Of a DNA stretch of 64,000 nucleotides, positions 22,080-32,135 are shown one piece after another. The first letter of the stretch is position 1. Every line of letters starts with the position of its first letter. A model generated the notes under the pieces. That model did no database searches. It was not told where the DNA came from and saw only the letters and a list, made by a program, of their open reading frames with translations. A program made the translations under genes and the position numbers. This stretch comes from Choristoneura fumiferana (taxonomy: Eukaryota > Arthropoda > Insecta > Lepidoptera > Tortricidae). Location: positions 20,329,641 through 20,393,640 of the forward strand of contig NC_133481.1 of the NCBI RefSeq assembly GCF_025370935.1, given 5' to 3'.

Positions 22080-22130
22080 TTTCAACGCAACAGATCCTCG
22101 CACATCTCTGGTTGAAACACAGCTGAAAGA
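22080..22130. repeat. Dispersed GATCCTCGCACATCTCTGG motif
   Basis: CAACGCAACAGATCCTCGCACATCTCTGGTTGAAACACAGCTG matches motifs at 10177, 14695 and the dyad at 25215-25420. Probably a MITE remnant. Confidence 0.5.
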
Positions 22131-22842
22131 AGTCTTAGGTAGACACTAATTTAACAAAAACTATAACTCTGAACTCCCATACTATCTACACTACAAACGG
22201 TGCGTCTGACACCACCCTATTATCATTAATAAAAACACTAACTTAATTTACAATATATCCATATTAAAATGTCCACACGATAAGAACAGAATAAAACCTA
22301 TTTCTATGTAAATGAGTCCCCCCCTCCCTGCGGCTCCTTTGATCTGTCAGCGATTTGACATCTTTTCATATTCACCGACGTACACATACCACTTTAAATA
22401 ATACATTGTGGTCCACCTTAACCAACTGTTACAAAGCTTATTTTACCCTATCTTAGATGTAAATGGAATTATTTCCTCATAAAACTTGACCATGGTATAG
22501 TTACGTTTCCATTGACTTTTGTAGTTTTGGATTTAGGAGTTATTTTTGCTTGTGTCGGATGCAAATGGAATCAATTTCCTGCACCATACCGCGGATTCCT
22601 GTTTGGTTAAAGGAAATAATATGTCAATTTGATAAAAGATTGTATGAAGATTGTATGAAGTTGCTGGATCATTGTTGGAACCGTTTGTTGTTATCGACAT
22701 CTCTCCTCTTTCTTTAACCAAAAGTACATGACAGAGATGGAGGTGTAATAAACCCAAAAAAAATCAACAATTTATCGCTTATTATAATTATCGTCAACTA
22801 TGGCGAATTTAGCAGGACTTTGATAGATACATAAGAGAAAAT
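22131..22842. other. No gene or clear repeat
   Basis: AT-rich with scattered short frames (largest 74 codons, minus strand) and no protein-like features. Confidence 0.5.
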
Positions 22843-22965
22843 ACGTTTATTCTGTAAGTAGGCCACTCAGGACCTACATGTCCCTTTTTTGTACACCAGC
22901 GCTTTAGGAAAGACCATCATTGCCAAGAAAAATGCGCCGCAAGAAACTTGGCAGAAAATCATTTA
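22843..22965 (-). mobile_element. LINE 3' end (CTTGCGGCGCATT family)
   Basis: Plus strand TTTATTCTGTAAGTAGGCCAC...GCTTTAGGAAAGACCATCATTGCCAAG...AATGCGCCGCAAGAAACTTGGCAGAAA. A better copy is at 59632-59800, also reversed, and carries the AATAAATGATATGAATTT end. Confidence 0.7.
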
Positions 22966-24365
22966 GTATTAGTAGAAAATTCGACATATACAAAAACTTC
23001 CAGTGAAAACTCTATGCAGGGGTGTTCATTCAGAATATTTGTTAGTTAAACACGTGTTGGATGAAGTATTGAGGATTCTTTTTATATGATACTGTTAATA
23101 TCAATACACAATACACGCACTCCTGTTAAACACATGGAATTCTTTCCAACAGATCGCTGGTGCTCATCCATCAGGCAGGTGGCTGCTACCATTACGGAAG
23201 ACGTTGCAGTTATTGTGGGACGATGATCGATGGGGGGCGTTGCGGCGGGGGTGCGCGTGCGCTGCTTTGGAGACCGTTACGATCAAAGTTTACAATATGT
23301 ATAAGGCAGTCACTCTATTGAACATCGCTATAGTAAACAATATAGAAAACAAATACATAGAGAATAGTTATTATTAAATTTATTCATTTTATTTTGTCGC
23401 GGGTAAGCAAAGTAATAAAATTGTTTTAGTTTATTTATAAGGTAAGCTATATGCAGCCGGCTATTAGGTGCCATCTATTTGGCATAATTTTTAATGTCCG
23501 AAAAGAGCAAAGATAAAAGCCCCGCAAAGCGGAGCTTATAGTCGACTTGCTCACGTTAGAATTTCAGAGAAATGAAATTATCCAAAATTAACTTTCTGCA
23601 TAACTAGTTTATGCGTAATTAATTTTTAGCACTATTCGAAATTAGATTTTTTTTTAAAAGTGATCAAGTTATCATCAAATTTTGCAAGTTTCAATTAATT
23701 TATTTCCGGAGATCAAACTAATTTTTGATACGAATATGTAGTAGCGTAACAATGCATTGCAACTATTTAAGTCAAGAGAAATACAGTCGGTAGATAAGTT
23801 TATGTTAACTGTGTTTAACCGAAAAACAGTCAAACGGGAACCCAATATACAATCCCAAAACACCCTTCACCATTTTTTTGTTTCTTCTAATTCAAACCAT
23901 GGTCACCATAACTGATAAGGAAGTTCCAGTGATGGCGAGATAGTGCCCCCTGGTGTTAGAAACATAATTATATAAGTTAATTTAACTCATGCGGGAATTT
24001 AATTGAGTTATACACAAATGAGTGCATGAGGTGTGGTTCAGCTGGTCGTTTGAATCTTCCCAACGCCAGCTATGTTATGTATTAGGTACTTATTCTGTGC
24101 CAACGCGAAACATATTTTTTTTGTAACAGTTCATTTGCTGTTCTGTCTGTTTGTTTGCTGATTATTGTTTTTATTTTGTTGTATTTGTGTGTCTTTGTGA
24201 ATGTGTATAAAAGTCTTCTTTATTTTTTTCTTTCATAATCCACATACTAAATCCTTACTAAATCTTATCCTAAAAAGCACGGCAAATATAATTCTTTCCT
24301 TGCATTTTTTTGAATGGCACACTATTATTGGTGTATGGAAGTGATTAAGATTTTAGGTGAATTGG
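22966..24365. other. No gene or clear repeat
   Basis: Includes a GC-rich patch at 23150-23280 and AT-rich DNA. A partial CCCGCAAAGCGGAGC palindrome is at 23520. Nothing coding is supported. Confidence 0.5.
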
Positions 24366-24367
24366 TT

Positions 24368-24445
24368 GAACTCCCCGGTACTCTAGTTAGTAGACCTAAC
24401 TCAAGCCGCAAGGGGTACGGGTTCGAACACCAGCGAATCGAAAAT
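24368..24445 (+). other. tRNA-like fragment (B-box GGGTTCGAACACC)
   Basis: GGTACGGGTTCGAACACCAGCG looks like a T-arm/B-box and upstream TAGTTAGTAGACC is a poor A-box candidate. No full cloverleaf can be drawn. A worn SINE head is the likeliest reading. Confidence 0.3.
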
Positions 24446-24474
24446 CTTTGACGTTAGAAATAAACTTCGTTGAT

Positions 24475-24580
24475 CATGATGATGATGACATCATCAGCCG
24501 TAAGACGTCCACTGTTGGACACAGGCCTCTCCCATAGACCTACAGTTGCATCGGTTGGAAGCCGACTGCATCCACCGTAG
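24475..24580 (-). mobile_element. RTE-type LINE 3' fragment with (ATG)n tail
   Basis: Plus strand ATGATGATGATGACATCATC then AGCCGTAAGACGTCCACTGTTGGACACAGGCCTCTCCCATAG...TTGCATCGGTTGGAAG, the reversed RTE 3' end. Confidence 0.6.
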
Positions 24581-25214
24581 AGGTGAGACGTATTTACTGG
24601 AATAGGTTTTGGCTTGGACGCGTGAGTACGCGTTCCCGCTGCGATTCCTTTAGCGTTCGAGTATTTAGGAGTACGGCGGCTGACAACGTTCCGCCAACTT
24701 GAAAACAAGCTGTTATGTACACTTTTTAATTTAAAATTTATAAAAATTGCTGACAGTCCTAAGCCTGTATGAAGTATGAAGGGAAGTTTTTAGTCGGTAT
24801 TTAATATAAGTTAAAATTAAAAAAATATGAAGCGTGAAGACTGAACTGTGACGTGGAATTCGGTTCGATTTTGTTCGATAATATTCGTAAAACTACTAAA
24901 ACTAGTAGGTACGATGTGTACGCAATCAGGGGAGCGTATTTACGGGAATCATTTTGTTTACGCAATGACTCAATTGAGTTTAGTACTCGTAGATACTTGT
25001 GGACCTAGTCTTTGGATCTAGTCTTTTTGTGGACGCGTACTCGCAAGACTCAGTCCGCGTTTTGCCTAGAACGTCTCACCTCTAATCCACCGCGAACCTG
25101 TGACTAGCTAGATCATCCGCCCATGTGCATGTGTACGTGTATCATGTGTATGTAAGCATTTCCGAGACGACACGGTTACAAGCCGGGGTTTTAGACAGTT
25201 CCATAGTTTCTGTT

Positions 25215-25420
25215 CCGTGAGTTGGTAATGCAGTGTTTCCACCAATAATGTGCGAGTATGTGTTGCGCCGGATGTGTTTTTCATTAACCAATAGAATCGC
25301 TTCATTTACACATCCTCGCACAGCATGCCTCTGGTGAAAACAGCTGAGCGGAGCGAAGCGAAGTAAATGCGAGTTTCTATGGCAACACATCCTCGCACAT
25401 CTCTGGTGGAAACGCTGCTT
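25215..25420. mobile_element. MITE-like dyad around CATCCTCGCAC
   Basis: GCAGTGTTTCCACCAATAATGTGCGAGTATGTGTTGCG (25230-25267) is the reverse complement in form of CAACACATCCTCGCACATCTCTGGTGGAAACGCTGC (25383-25418). A middle unit, ACACATCCTCGCACAGCATGCCTCTGG, is at 25308. Confidence 0.5.
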
Positions 25421-25794
25421 AAGTGTCCATGAAGAGTATGCTTTATAACAAAGAGTTTAGTTTATTAGGGGACCCTAGCATGAGTTAGTGAGCTACGGGA
25501 GCAGAGACAAACAAACGAGTGTAGATTGCGATGCGCGGGCGCGCGTGCCGCCCCGGCGCAGACGCAGGCAACCGTTGGACTTCCACCACATAATCTTTGC
25601 TGCTACCTTACTCCCAAACCACCAAACAACACTGCTCGTACAGTAACTTAATCAACATAGAAAAGTTGAAGTAACCCAAATATTATCATTTTAAAGTCGG
25701 CTAAACCAATCTTAATAAAAGCTTTTACGTAAAAAAAACGGTTCTCTAACGTTTGCCTGAATTTCATATGCCCGAATGTATCGTTTTCTAGAAT

Positions 25795-25978
25795 TTTCAT
25801 ACTGACTAACTATCCTGTGTCTTTCCCCGGGACTCAAGCTATCTGTATGCCGAATTTCATCTAAATCGGTTCAGCGGTTTAGACGTGATGAAGTAACAAA
25901 CTAACTAACTAACAAGCAAATTAACTAACTAACAAACAAACAGACTTACAAACCTTCGCATTTGTAATATTAGTGGGA
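25795..25978 (+). mobile_element. ACTAG-type element, 3' end
   Basis: CCCCGGGACTCAAGCTATCTG, GCCGAATTTCATCTAAATCGG, TTCAGCGGTTTAGACGTGATG, (ACTA)n/(ACAA)n, then CTTCGCATTTGTAATATTAG and TGGGA. Its end carries a SINE-1 insertion at 25979. Confidence 0.75.
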
Positions 25979-26145
25979 CGTCATCATCATCATCATCATC
26001 CCAGCCTTTATACGTCCCACTGCTGGGCACAGGCCTCCTCTCAGAACAAGAGGGCTTGGGCTATAGTTCCCACGCGGGCCCAGTGCGGATTGGGAACTTC
26101 ACACGCACCATTGAATTGCTTCGCAGGTTTGTGCAGGTTTCCTCG
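25979..26145 (-). mobile_element. SINE-1, 5'-truncated, 9-bp TSD
   Basis: Plus strand (TCA)n-CCCAGCC...CCACTGCTGGGCACAGGCCTCC...GTGCAGGTTTCCTCG. TTAGTGGGA at 25970-25978 and 26146-26154 forms an exact 9-bp target duplication. The tRNA head is missing, as in a 5'-truncated insertion. Confidence 0.9.
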
Positions 26146-26776
26146 TTAGTGGGAAGTAATAGGTTATTATCAACTAAAAGAATTTCTTTGCTCACGCGCA
26201 ACCTTATGATAGCTAAGTTTATGCAAGATATGCGTAGCTTATTACTAAGTATTACTGACTTATTCTCAAAAGTTCCGTGCCTCTGGTGCGCCCGCGCCGC
26301 AATTGCAACCAGATTATCCAATCAGGACTTTCTCCGCAGCTGCCGGCCTGTTAGCCTCTTGCACAGCTGATAACCTCACACACATACACACAATATCAGT
26401 TAAAGTACAGTCGGAGTAATAAAAGGTTCGTCACCATAAGATCTATTTTCCTTAGCTCAGTATGAGCGATAATCTGCTTTACCAATTGAGTATGACATAC
26501 TGCATCAAACTGTCAACCTGCTAAACATTATCTTGTTTAAAGGTAACCATAGCAACCCTACCACTACAACTTGGCACTGACAAACACTGACAATTAAATA
26601 GAACATTATTTGATTCTAACTACGACGCTGTTTATGAAAAAGGTTTGGTATTGATATGAAACTAGATATATGTTAGAGGTGCATACTATTTTGACCCTTA
26701 TTATAATAAGAAGTAAGTATAATTTGATATGCCCTTGTCTACTTAGTGCTTTGGTTTCAAAACGTACTAAGAGTCT

Positions 26777-27098
26777 CATCATCATCATCATCCCAGCCTA
26801 TATACGTCCCACTGCTGGGCACAGGCCTCCTCTCAGAACAAGAGGGCTTGGGCCATAGTTCCCACGCGGGCCCAGTGCAGATTGGTAACTTCACACGCAC
26901 CATTGAATTGCTTCGCAGGTTTGTGCAGGTTTCCTCACGATGTTTTCCTTCACCGCATAGCTCGTGGTAAATTTCAAATGTAATTCCGCACATGAATTTC
27001 GAAAAACTCAGAGGTGCGAGCCGGGGTTTGAACCCACGACCCTCTGTTTGAGAGGCGATAGCTCAAACCACTAGGCCACCACGGCTCTTCGCTTCGGC
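26777..27098 (-). mobile_element. SINE-1, full length, 11-bp TSD
   Basis: Minus strand order: GCCGTGGTGGCCTAGTGGTT (A box TGGCCTAGTGG), GGGTTCAAACCCCGG (B box), CTGAGTTTTTCGAAATTCATG, GAGCTATGCGGTGAAGGAAA, CGCACTGGGCCCGCGTGGGA, CAGCAGTGGGACGTATATAG, (TGA)n. ACTAAGAGTCT at 26766-26776 and 27099-27109 is a perfect 11-bp target duplication. This is the reference copy in the window for the family (322 bp). Polymerase III transcription from the tRNA-like head is inferred. Confidence 0.93.
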
Positions 27099-27119
27099 AC
27101 TAAGAGTCTATGACTGTAA

Positions 27120-27178
27120 AAATACAAACATTGGAACATAGAAGCTCCTCCTTTTTTGAAGTCGGTTAAAAAGGGATC
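27120..27178 (+). repeat. CTCCTCCTTTTTTGAAGTCGGTTAAAAA module
   Basis: A widespread insect repeat 3' module; a copy lies inside the long element at 4160-4190. No body of the element is recognised upstream, because a SINE-1 and its TSD sit there. Confidence 0.55.
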
Positions 27179-27342
27179 AATTTAGTAACTGACGAAGGTT
27201 TTGCTACTCCCACTGTGCCTAAGGTTAAAGGTTACCCATTACACCGTATCATAGCATGACCATAATAACAACGTGTCAGGCTAAAATATATTCTTTGTAT
27301 TGAAAAGTGTGAGACTACATAATGCCCACTAGCACGTTTCTA

Positions 27343-27743
27343 GGCACTTGTCCCACCGCCGACGATGAGCGAGAAGCGAGTAGAGCGCGTAACTAGAAAC
27401 GAGTGGGCGAGCAGCGAGAAGCGAGTGTAGTTTTGTCGCTCGGCTGTAAGCGAGTGTTCGCGTGCGACGGGCGATTACTCGCTGCACTCGACTCGCTCGT
27501 GCGGGGCGGCCGCCAAGCTGACATCGCTGAGCGAGTATCTATAGCTCAGCGAGTTTTATAGCTCTTTTCGCTGCGACAAAAGATGTAAGAGCGTGTTCTC
27601 GCCGACAGTGTGAACAGCCAGCGATCAACTATTAATATATGTGTCTCTTTTACTCACACAGGATCTTATATCTTTTGTTCGTTTCTTGAGCGAGAAAATA
27701 GTCGATAGCCAATCGTTTCCTCGCTGGCGGTGAGACAACTGCC
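27343..27743. mobile_element. TA-flanked MITE with 18-bp TIRs, GCGAG-rich interior
   Basis: Left TIR GGCACTTGTCCCACCGCC (27343-27360) and right TIR GGCGGTGAGACAACTGCC (27726-27743) are complementary at 16 of 18 positions. Each is flanked outside by TA, the target duplication of Tc1/mariner-type transposons. The interior is full of GAGCGAGAAGCGAG-type words and has no transposase. Confidence 0.8.
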
Positions 27744-27766
27744 TAACCAACCGTCGCCGTCGCGTG

Positions 27767-27873
27767 TCATACCTTGTGCCATCCACGAAGACGCGTAATT
27801 TTGACAAAATAAGCCATTAATGACATTGTAATAAGAACCACGGCACGCGTCATCGTGAATGACTCTACACTCT
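27767..27873 (-). repeat. Dispersed repeat with GCCATTAATGGC-type dyad, copy 4
   Basis: TGTGCCATCCACGAAGACGCG...AAGCCATTAATGACATTGTAATAAGAACC...GCGTCATCGTGAATGACTCT, the reverse complement of 28374-28484. The pair encloses about 500 bp. Confidence 0.7.
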
Positions 27874-28179
27874 ACCTATATGCGCTTGAAATTCCGTTCT
27901 TGACACGTTGTCCCAAAATTTTAATCACGATTTTGGGACTTTTCATGGCCGTTTTAGTAAAATCTCGAAATTTAACCCTTAATAAGGCCCTATTTATTGG
28001 AGCATACTACCACAGCATCAAAAGCAGCTATCGAATACATACCTGGCAAAGGATATTTTGAAAGCTAGGAGTATTTTCAATAATTACAATGAATATTGTA
28101 ACTTATTACTAAAACAATAAGACTTTCCAAATCAATGCATGTGGTCGCTAAAACGCCTCTGCCTTATTAAGGGTTATAT

Positions 28180-28228
28180 TCGACTGCAGATGGCTTGCGC
28201 GAGCGAAGCAGCGGGCAAAAACTAGTTA
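28180..28228 (-). mobile_element. ACTAG-type element head, minus strand
   Basis: Minus strand ACTAGTTTTTGCCCGCTGCTTCGCTCGCG. Only the first about 50 bp are recognisable. Confidence 0.5.
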
Positions 28229-28373
28229 ATGAAAAAGTGTTTCAGTTTGCTTCTTTTTATTTCTTTGATATAAAAAAACCGCCACATTTACTATAAAGAC
28301 GGTTATCTGTCCGAAAAGTGATACAGATAATAATATGGTTAATACTTTACTCATTTTTATCTCAAAGTGTAGA

Positions 28374-28484
28374 GAATTATAGATAAAGTCATTCACGATG
28401 ACGCGTGCCGTGGTTCTTATTACAATGCCATTAATGGCTAATTTTGAAAAAATCATGCGTCTTCGTGGTTGGCACTAGGTATAA
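28374..28484 (+). repeat. Dispersed repeat with GCCATTAATGGC-type dyad, copy 5
   Basis: AAGTCATTCACGATGACGCG...CAATGCCATTAATGGCTAATTTTG...GCGTCTTCGTGG...CACTAGGTATA. This is the copy with the best-preserved dyad. Confidence 0.7.
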
Positions 28485-28539
28485 TCTCTACATCAGCATA
28501 CTTAGGTACAGTTGCCATCAAATATTTCGGAGTGGACAA

Positions 28540-28700
28540 GGTGGTCAAAACGAGACGAGACGAGGCGAGACGAGAATTGAAATTTGTATGGCAGCGCCCG
28601 CGGCGGTCCGCGGCGGCTCGTGGCGGGCGCGCAAGAATGATACAAATTTCATTTCTCGTCTCGCCCCGTCTCGTCTCGCCTCGCCAGTGGAAAACCACCA
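28540..28700. mobile_element. GC-rich foldback element just downstream of the gene
   Basis: Left arm GGTGGTCAAAACGAGACGAG...GAGAATTGAAATTTGTAT (28540-28589) pairs with right arm ATACAAATTTCATTTCTCGTCTCG...CACTGGAAAACCACCA reading inward from 28700. The loop is CG-rich (GCCCGCGGCGGTCCGCGGCGG). It ends 70 bp from the stop codon of the minus-strand gene, so it may lie in its 3' UTR. No TSD found. Open frames on both strands here are a by-product of the repeat. Confidence 0.8.
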
Positions 28701-28769
28701 TTAGAGTTCATATTTCGATATTACACATGAACAAGACGCAAACCAAAAAAAAACAATTACATCACAGTA

Positions 28770-30104
28770 TTATTTGAAAAAACTGAAACATTTCTTTCGC
28801 TTTGGCTTTTGCAATCTACAACAGTTGTGCTGTAAGAACTTTTCAATGTTATAATCAGGGTTTGACGTAAGTACCCGTTTAGGCAATACGTAAGCGGTGG
28901 GTTTGCATTGCTGCACACTCTGGAAACTTCGCCTGGTGATTTTGGGGCTGGCCACCAAGCCTCTTCTGTCTTCATCGTTGTCACTGCGGTGGAACTTGTG
29001 CGGCTGCTCCATACAAGCATAATGGTACTTCGAGTCGTGCCTGTGCGAATGTGGTATGACCGTCTCAGCATCATCGTCATATTTGCTAAAGAATGAGCTA
29101 AAAGACACTCTACTCTCTCTACTCTTCTCCCGTTTTACGCTGGCTGACCTTCTACGTCGAGGGCAAAATGGCTCGAAATTGTCCCCTTCCTCAATAATAC
29201 CTTCATTATACAAAGTCCTTCCAGACTTCCTGGCATACAACTGATCACGTTCTTTATCTTTCCAACATGGCGCTTCAGGGTAGCATCCATCAGGAATGTC
29301 TCTCTCTGCTTCCATGTCCATTAGAATTGGACTTCTTGTCGTATAATCGTACTGATTATGCAGAGATGACTGAATAAGAGGTTTCTTTAGAATCGGTGGT
29401 ATGCAGTGACTATCAACGTGATACCGGGACGGTGACGAGCGAATACATTGCGGCGACGGACAGCGGTAAGGTTGGTCCATGGTATCTCGAACTGCGACGT
29501 CAGAACTTGTGACAGAAGCTTGGGAAATGACAGGTGTGCACGATATGGGCGTGAGGCCACCACAGCCGGCACTGGACAGCTTCAGAGTCATCGTGCATTT
29601 ATCGCAGAAAGTCATAATGTTGTTCTTGAATTCCGGTTGGCGCAGCAGCGTTCTTGATGGGCAACAAAGGTTGGTACAATTCCTGCATTTACAAGAAACC
29701 TTATGCGTGGCGACATTGCACATTTCTTTCTTTGCTTCAACTTGCACTTGAGTTTCGCATTCTGGTATCGAGCTTGTTTCTACGTAAGGGTTCCAGCGGA
29801 GAGTTTGGACTGGATAAACTGGCACCACGGGTGATTGCATAGGTATGTCGCTTGCATGGGAAGTCACCAGATAAGTTGGGTCACTGGTGCCTGTGTCGCC
29901 TAAAAAGTAAGAGCTAAATTCCCTTGGCATTGAGTCTTGTGGCTCAATTAGTTGGTGGATGAGTCTTGCTCTTGTGCTCTCTTTTGCCATGCGCGTCGGA
30001 TTGTCGAGGCTCTGTAGGACTGTTTTAGGGTACTTTACCTCCTGTTTCTTAGCATCGTAAGTTTTTGTCCTGCCTTCCGGGAATTTAGCCTGGGCTACGA
30101 ACAT
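28770..30104 (-). CDS. Intronless 444-aa Cys-rich, basic-tailed protein of unknown function
   Basis: The only convincing host protein. The frame is open for 444 codons, starts MFVAQAKFPEGR and has an in-frame TAA 21 bases upstream of the ATG (30123-30125), which supports this start unless an upstream exon is spliced on. A weak acceptor-like AAACAG lies between them. Visible features: an N-terminal third rich in Pro/Ser/Thr; a cysteine cluster CKCRNCTNLCC at residues 138-148, then FCDKC (166-170) and more single Cys to about 234, which could bind metal; an Arg/Ser block PRRRRSASVKREKSRESR (315-332) that looks like a nuclear-localisation or phosphorylation region; a His-rich PHSHRHDSKYHY (351-362); and a basic tail KPKRKK (433-438) before CFSFFK. 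No signal peptide and no membrane segment. I recognise no family. It could be a lineage-specific insect protein or an old retrogene; the composition does not suggest a transposon protein. Confidence 0.8.
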   Translation of the reverse strand: MFVAQAKFPEGRTKTYDAKKQEVKYPKTVLQSLDNPTRMAKESTRARLIHQLIEPQDSMPREFSSYFLGDTGTSDPTYLVTSHASDIPMQSPVVPVYPVQTLRWNPYVETSSIPECETQVQVEAKKEMCNVATHKVSCKCRNCTNLCCPSRTLLRQPEFKNNIMTFCDKCTMTLKLSSAGCGGLTPISCTPVISQASVTSSDVAVRDTMDQPYRCPSPQCIRSSPSRYHVDSHCIPPILKKPLIQSSLHNQYDYTTRSPILMDMEAERDIPDGCYPEAPCWKDKERDQLYARKSGRTLYNEGIIEEGDNFEPFCPRRRRSASVKREKSRESRVSFSSFFSKYDDDAETVIPHSHRHDSKYHYACMEQPHKFHRSDNDEDRRGLVASPKITRRSFQSVQQCKPTAYVLPKRVLTSNPDYNIEKFLQHNCCRLQKPKRKKCFSFFK

Positions 30105-30300
30105 TATGAAGAATAAACTGTTTTATTTCTAATCATTGCTATGTCGTGACGTTGTTGACGTGCCGAGCTGTCAGAGTAGCTCTCTATGAGACATAAAGAC
30201 TTATTTGACGCACCTTTTCGATATAAACAGCTGACGCAGCGGAAACTGCTAGTTGATCGCGAACCACTTCAATTCATAACCTCGTGACAACAAGGAATTG
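30105..30300 (-). promoter_or_regulatory. Presumed 5' flank/promoter of the 444-aa gene
   Basis: On the minus strand GTTTATATCGAAAAG (30215-30229) gives a weak TATA-like box about 115 bases before the ATG. No strong initiator is seen. This is placement by position rather than by a recognised motif. Confidence 0.2.
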
Positions 30301-31561
30301 AGTAACAAATTTCCTTACACGCTTAGCTTTGCAGTTTGCCGACAACTTCGTGCTCGTTGCTAGTTTGAAACAAATCTGGGATCAGCGGCATTTGTAACAT
30401 TGTGGGAGGATGACCAGTCAATTATAAATTGAGCTTCCCCTCTTCTCGGGTCTGTACTTTGATTGGGGTAAGGAGGGGGGTGCTAGATCCAATTGGTGGG
30501 GTCAGCGCGTGTCTCAAGACGGCAGATGCGGACAATTGGCCGAGTCAAAGATCAGAGGAAGTGGCGCGGGAGCAGCTGGGCCGCGCGTGCGCAGCTCTGT
30601 CATTATAACGCTTTTGATTCAAGCTGTTGCCAAGAAGAGAAAGGAGGAAAATTATAAAATGGACTGCCCAAGGGGAGGTTATGTTTTAACTGTCATCATT
30701 TATTTTTTATTTCTGATTGTCAGGACAAGTTTTGTATGCAAGGAATGTTTGAAATATATTGTACGGAAAAGTGGAAAATTTCGGGTTAAATATCTCCATA
30801 TTCAAATTAAGATAGAGATTATTAGAGATACGGAATAATTGATCTCATTTTCTCTGTGTATTACTCGTGAGATGGACAGGCGCGCAGCTAGTTTTATACA
30901 ATGATAAAATTATAATTCTTAATTCAATCAAACCTTAAGTGGCCACAATCTGACCGAAACGTCGAAATAATTATGACGAAAAATCTTGGCTATATTAAAA
31001 AAATATGAAAGTTTTATTGGTAAAAATTGTACAGTAAAATTTACAATAATTCCTTACACTATTTTCTAATTATGTTTACAAAACCCTATCAATTAATTCC
31101 AAGTTAACAGCCGTCCGTGACCATAAACACACATTCACCCATTAATTGGCTTGACAATATTAACAGCAGCATTCGGATGATCTGCTCGTAAAACGAATTA
31201 TTTTGTCTTCAGAAGAACACTTATATATCAACAAGATATAACATATGACCCCCGAAACATTCAAAAACCAGCATTATGTCACAGCTTTAAGACCATCGGT
31301 GGTGGTCAAGTGAATTTGTCGCGGGTCAGAGCAGATCTTGGTGGTCACCATTAAAATTATTTCACGATCAACATATCGGTTAATAAAAGTTTTACGGGCC
31401 ATAAACAGGGAATGTATCTATTCTAGATAGTTTTATATCAATTAAGGATGACATCGTAAAACGTGTCGCGGAATCGTTGGGGTTCCTCAAGACTGCAATC
31501 AATTACTTATATGAATAACTTTACCCGCGGTTCTGCATGTGTAATCCACTAGCGAATATTT
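30301..31561. other. No gene or clear repeat
   Basis: A moderately GC-rich patch at 30440-30610 (GCGCGGGAGCAGCTGGGCCGCGCGTGCGC) stands out, followed by AT-rich DNA. At 31525 TTTACCCGCGGTTCTGCATGTGTAA is a possible diverged ACTAG-element head. A 109-codon frame at 30509-30838 begins with GTG and has no protein-like features. Confidence 0.45.
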
Positions 31562-32135
31562 TATACAGGCTGGGCCCTTTAACAGGAGCAAATAGTTAAA
31601 CATATATATCGTACTCGTCAAACTGAATGACACCTAGTTCGCTACTTTTAAAAATAATTCAGTCTTTAGGTTTTCCCTTTTTTCATACGAATTAAATAGT
31701 AGTATTAATGTACCTACCCAATTAACAGACATCAAAAATGTTGCTGCATTGCAAACTGGAATAAACTATACAGCGTATTAGAAAAAAATATATATTTTAA
31801 AAGTCGCTGAACTAAAGGCCGCCTTACACATGCCATGCTCGTTACTAAATAATATGCTTATGCTTATGCTTAATAGTAGCACACGTTTCCTATACACTCA
31901 TGCTAGTAGGTAAGTAGCATTTGAAAGAAAAAAAGAAAGAAAAATCATTTAATGCTCATAAAAAAAAATTAATGTGAAGGTATGCTCAGCTATGAGGCAA
32001 AAGGTTTGCTCAATAGTAGCAAGCTTTCGTGCTAGTAACTAGCATGCGTAACAGTAGCTTAATATCGTTCAGTTTGACGGTACTCAGTTCTACGTATGTT
32101 TTAATTTGCTCGTGGTAAAGGGCCCACCCGGTATA
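31562..32135. mobile_element. MITE with ~70-bp imperfect TIRs (GGGCCCTTT ends)
   Basis: Left TATACAGGCTGGGCCCTTTA (31562) matches the right end read in reverse, TATACCGGGTGGGCCCTTTA, and the arms continue through GAGCAAAT, GTACTCGTCAAACTGAA(T/C)GA. The interior has ATGCTTATGCTTATGCTTAATAGTAGCA. Ends fall at TATA, compatible with a TA target. No coding capacity. Confidence 0.75.

Noticed and set aside
29056..29842. Plus-strand frames opposite the 444-aa gene
   Set aside because: They are antisense shadows; the minus-strand frame is far longer and has protein-like features.
30509..30838. 109-codon frame as a small gene
   Set aside because: It starts with GTG, the residue mix is that of translated AT-rich DNA, and no exon signals support it.
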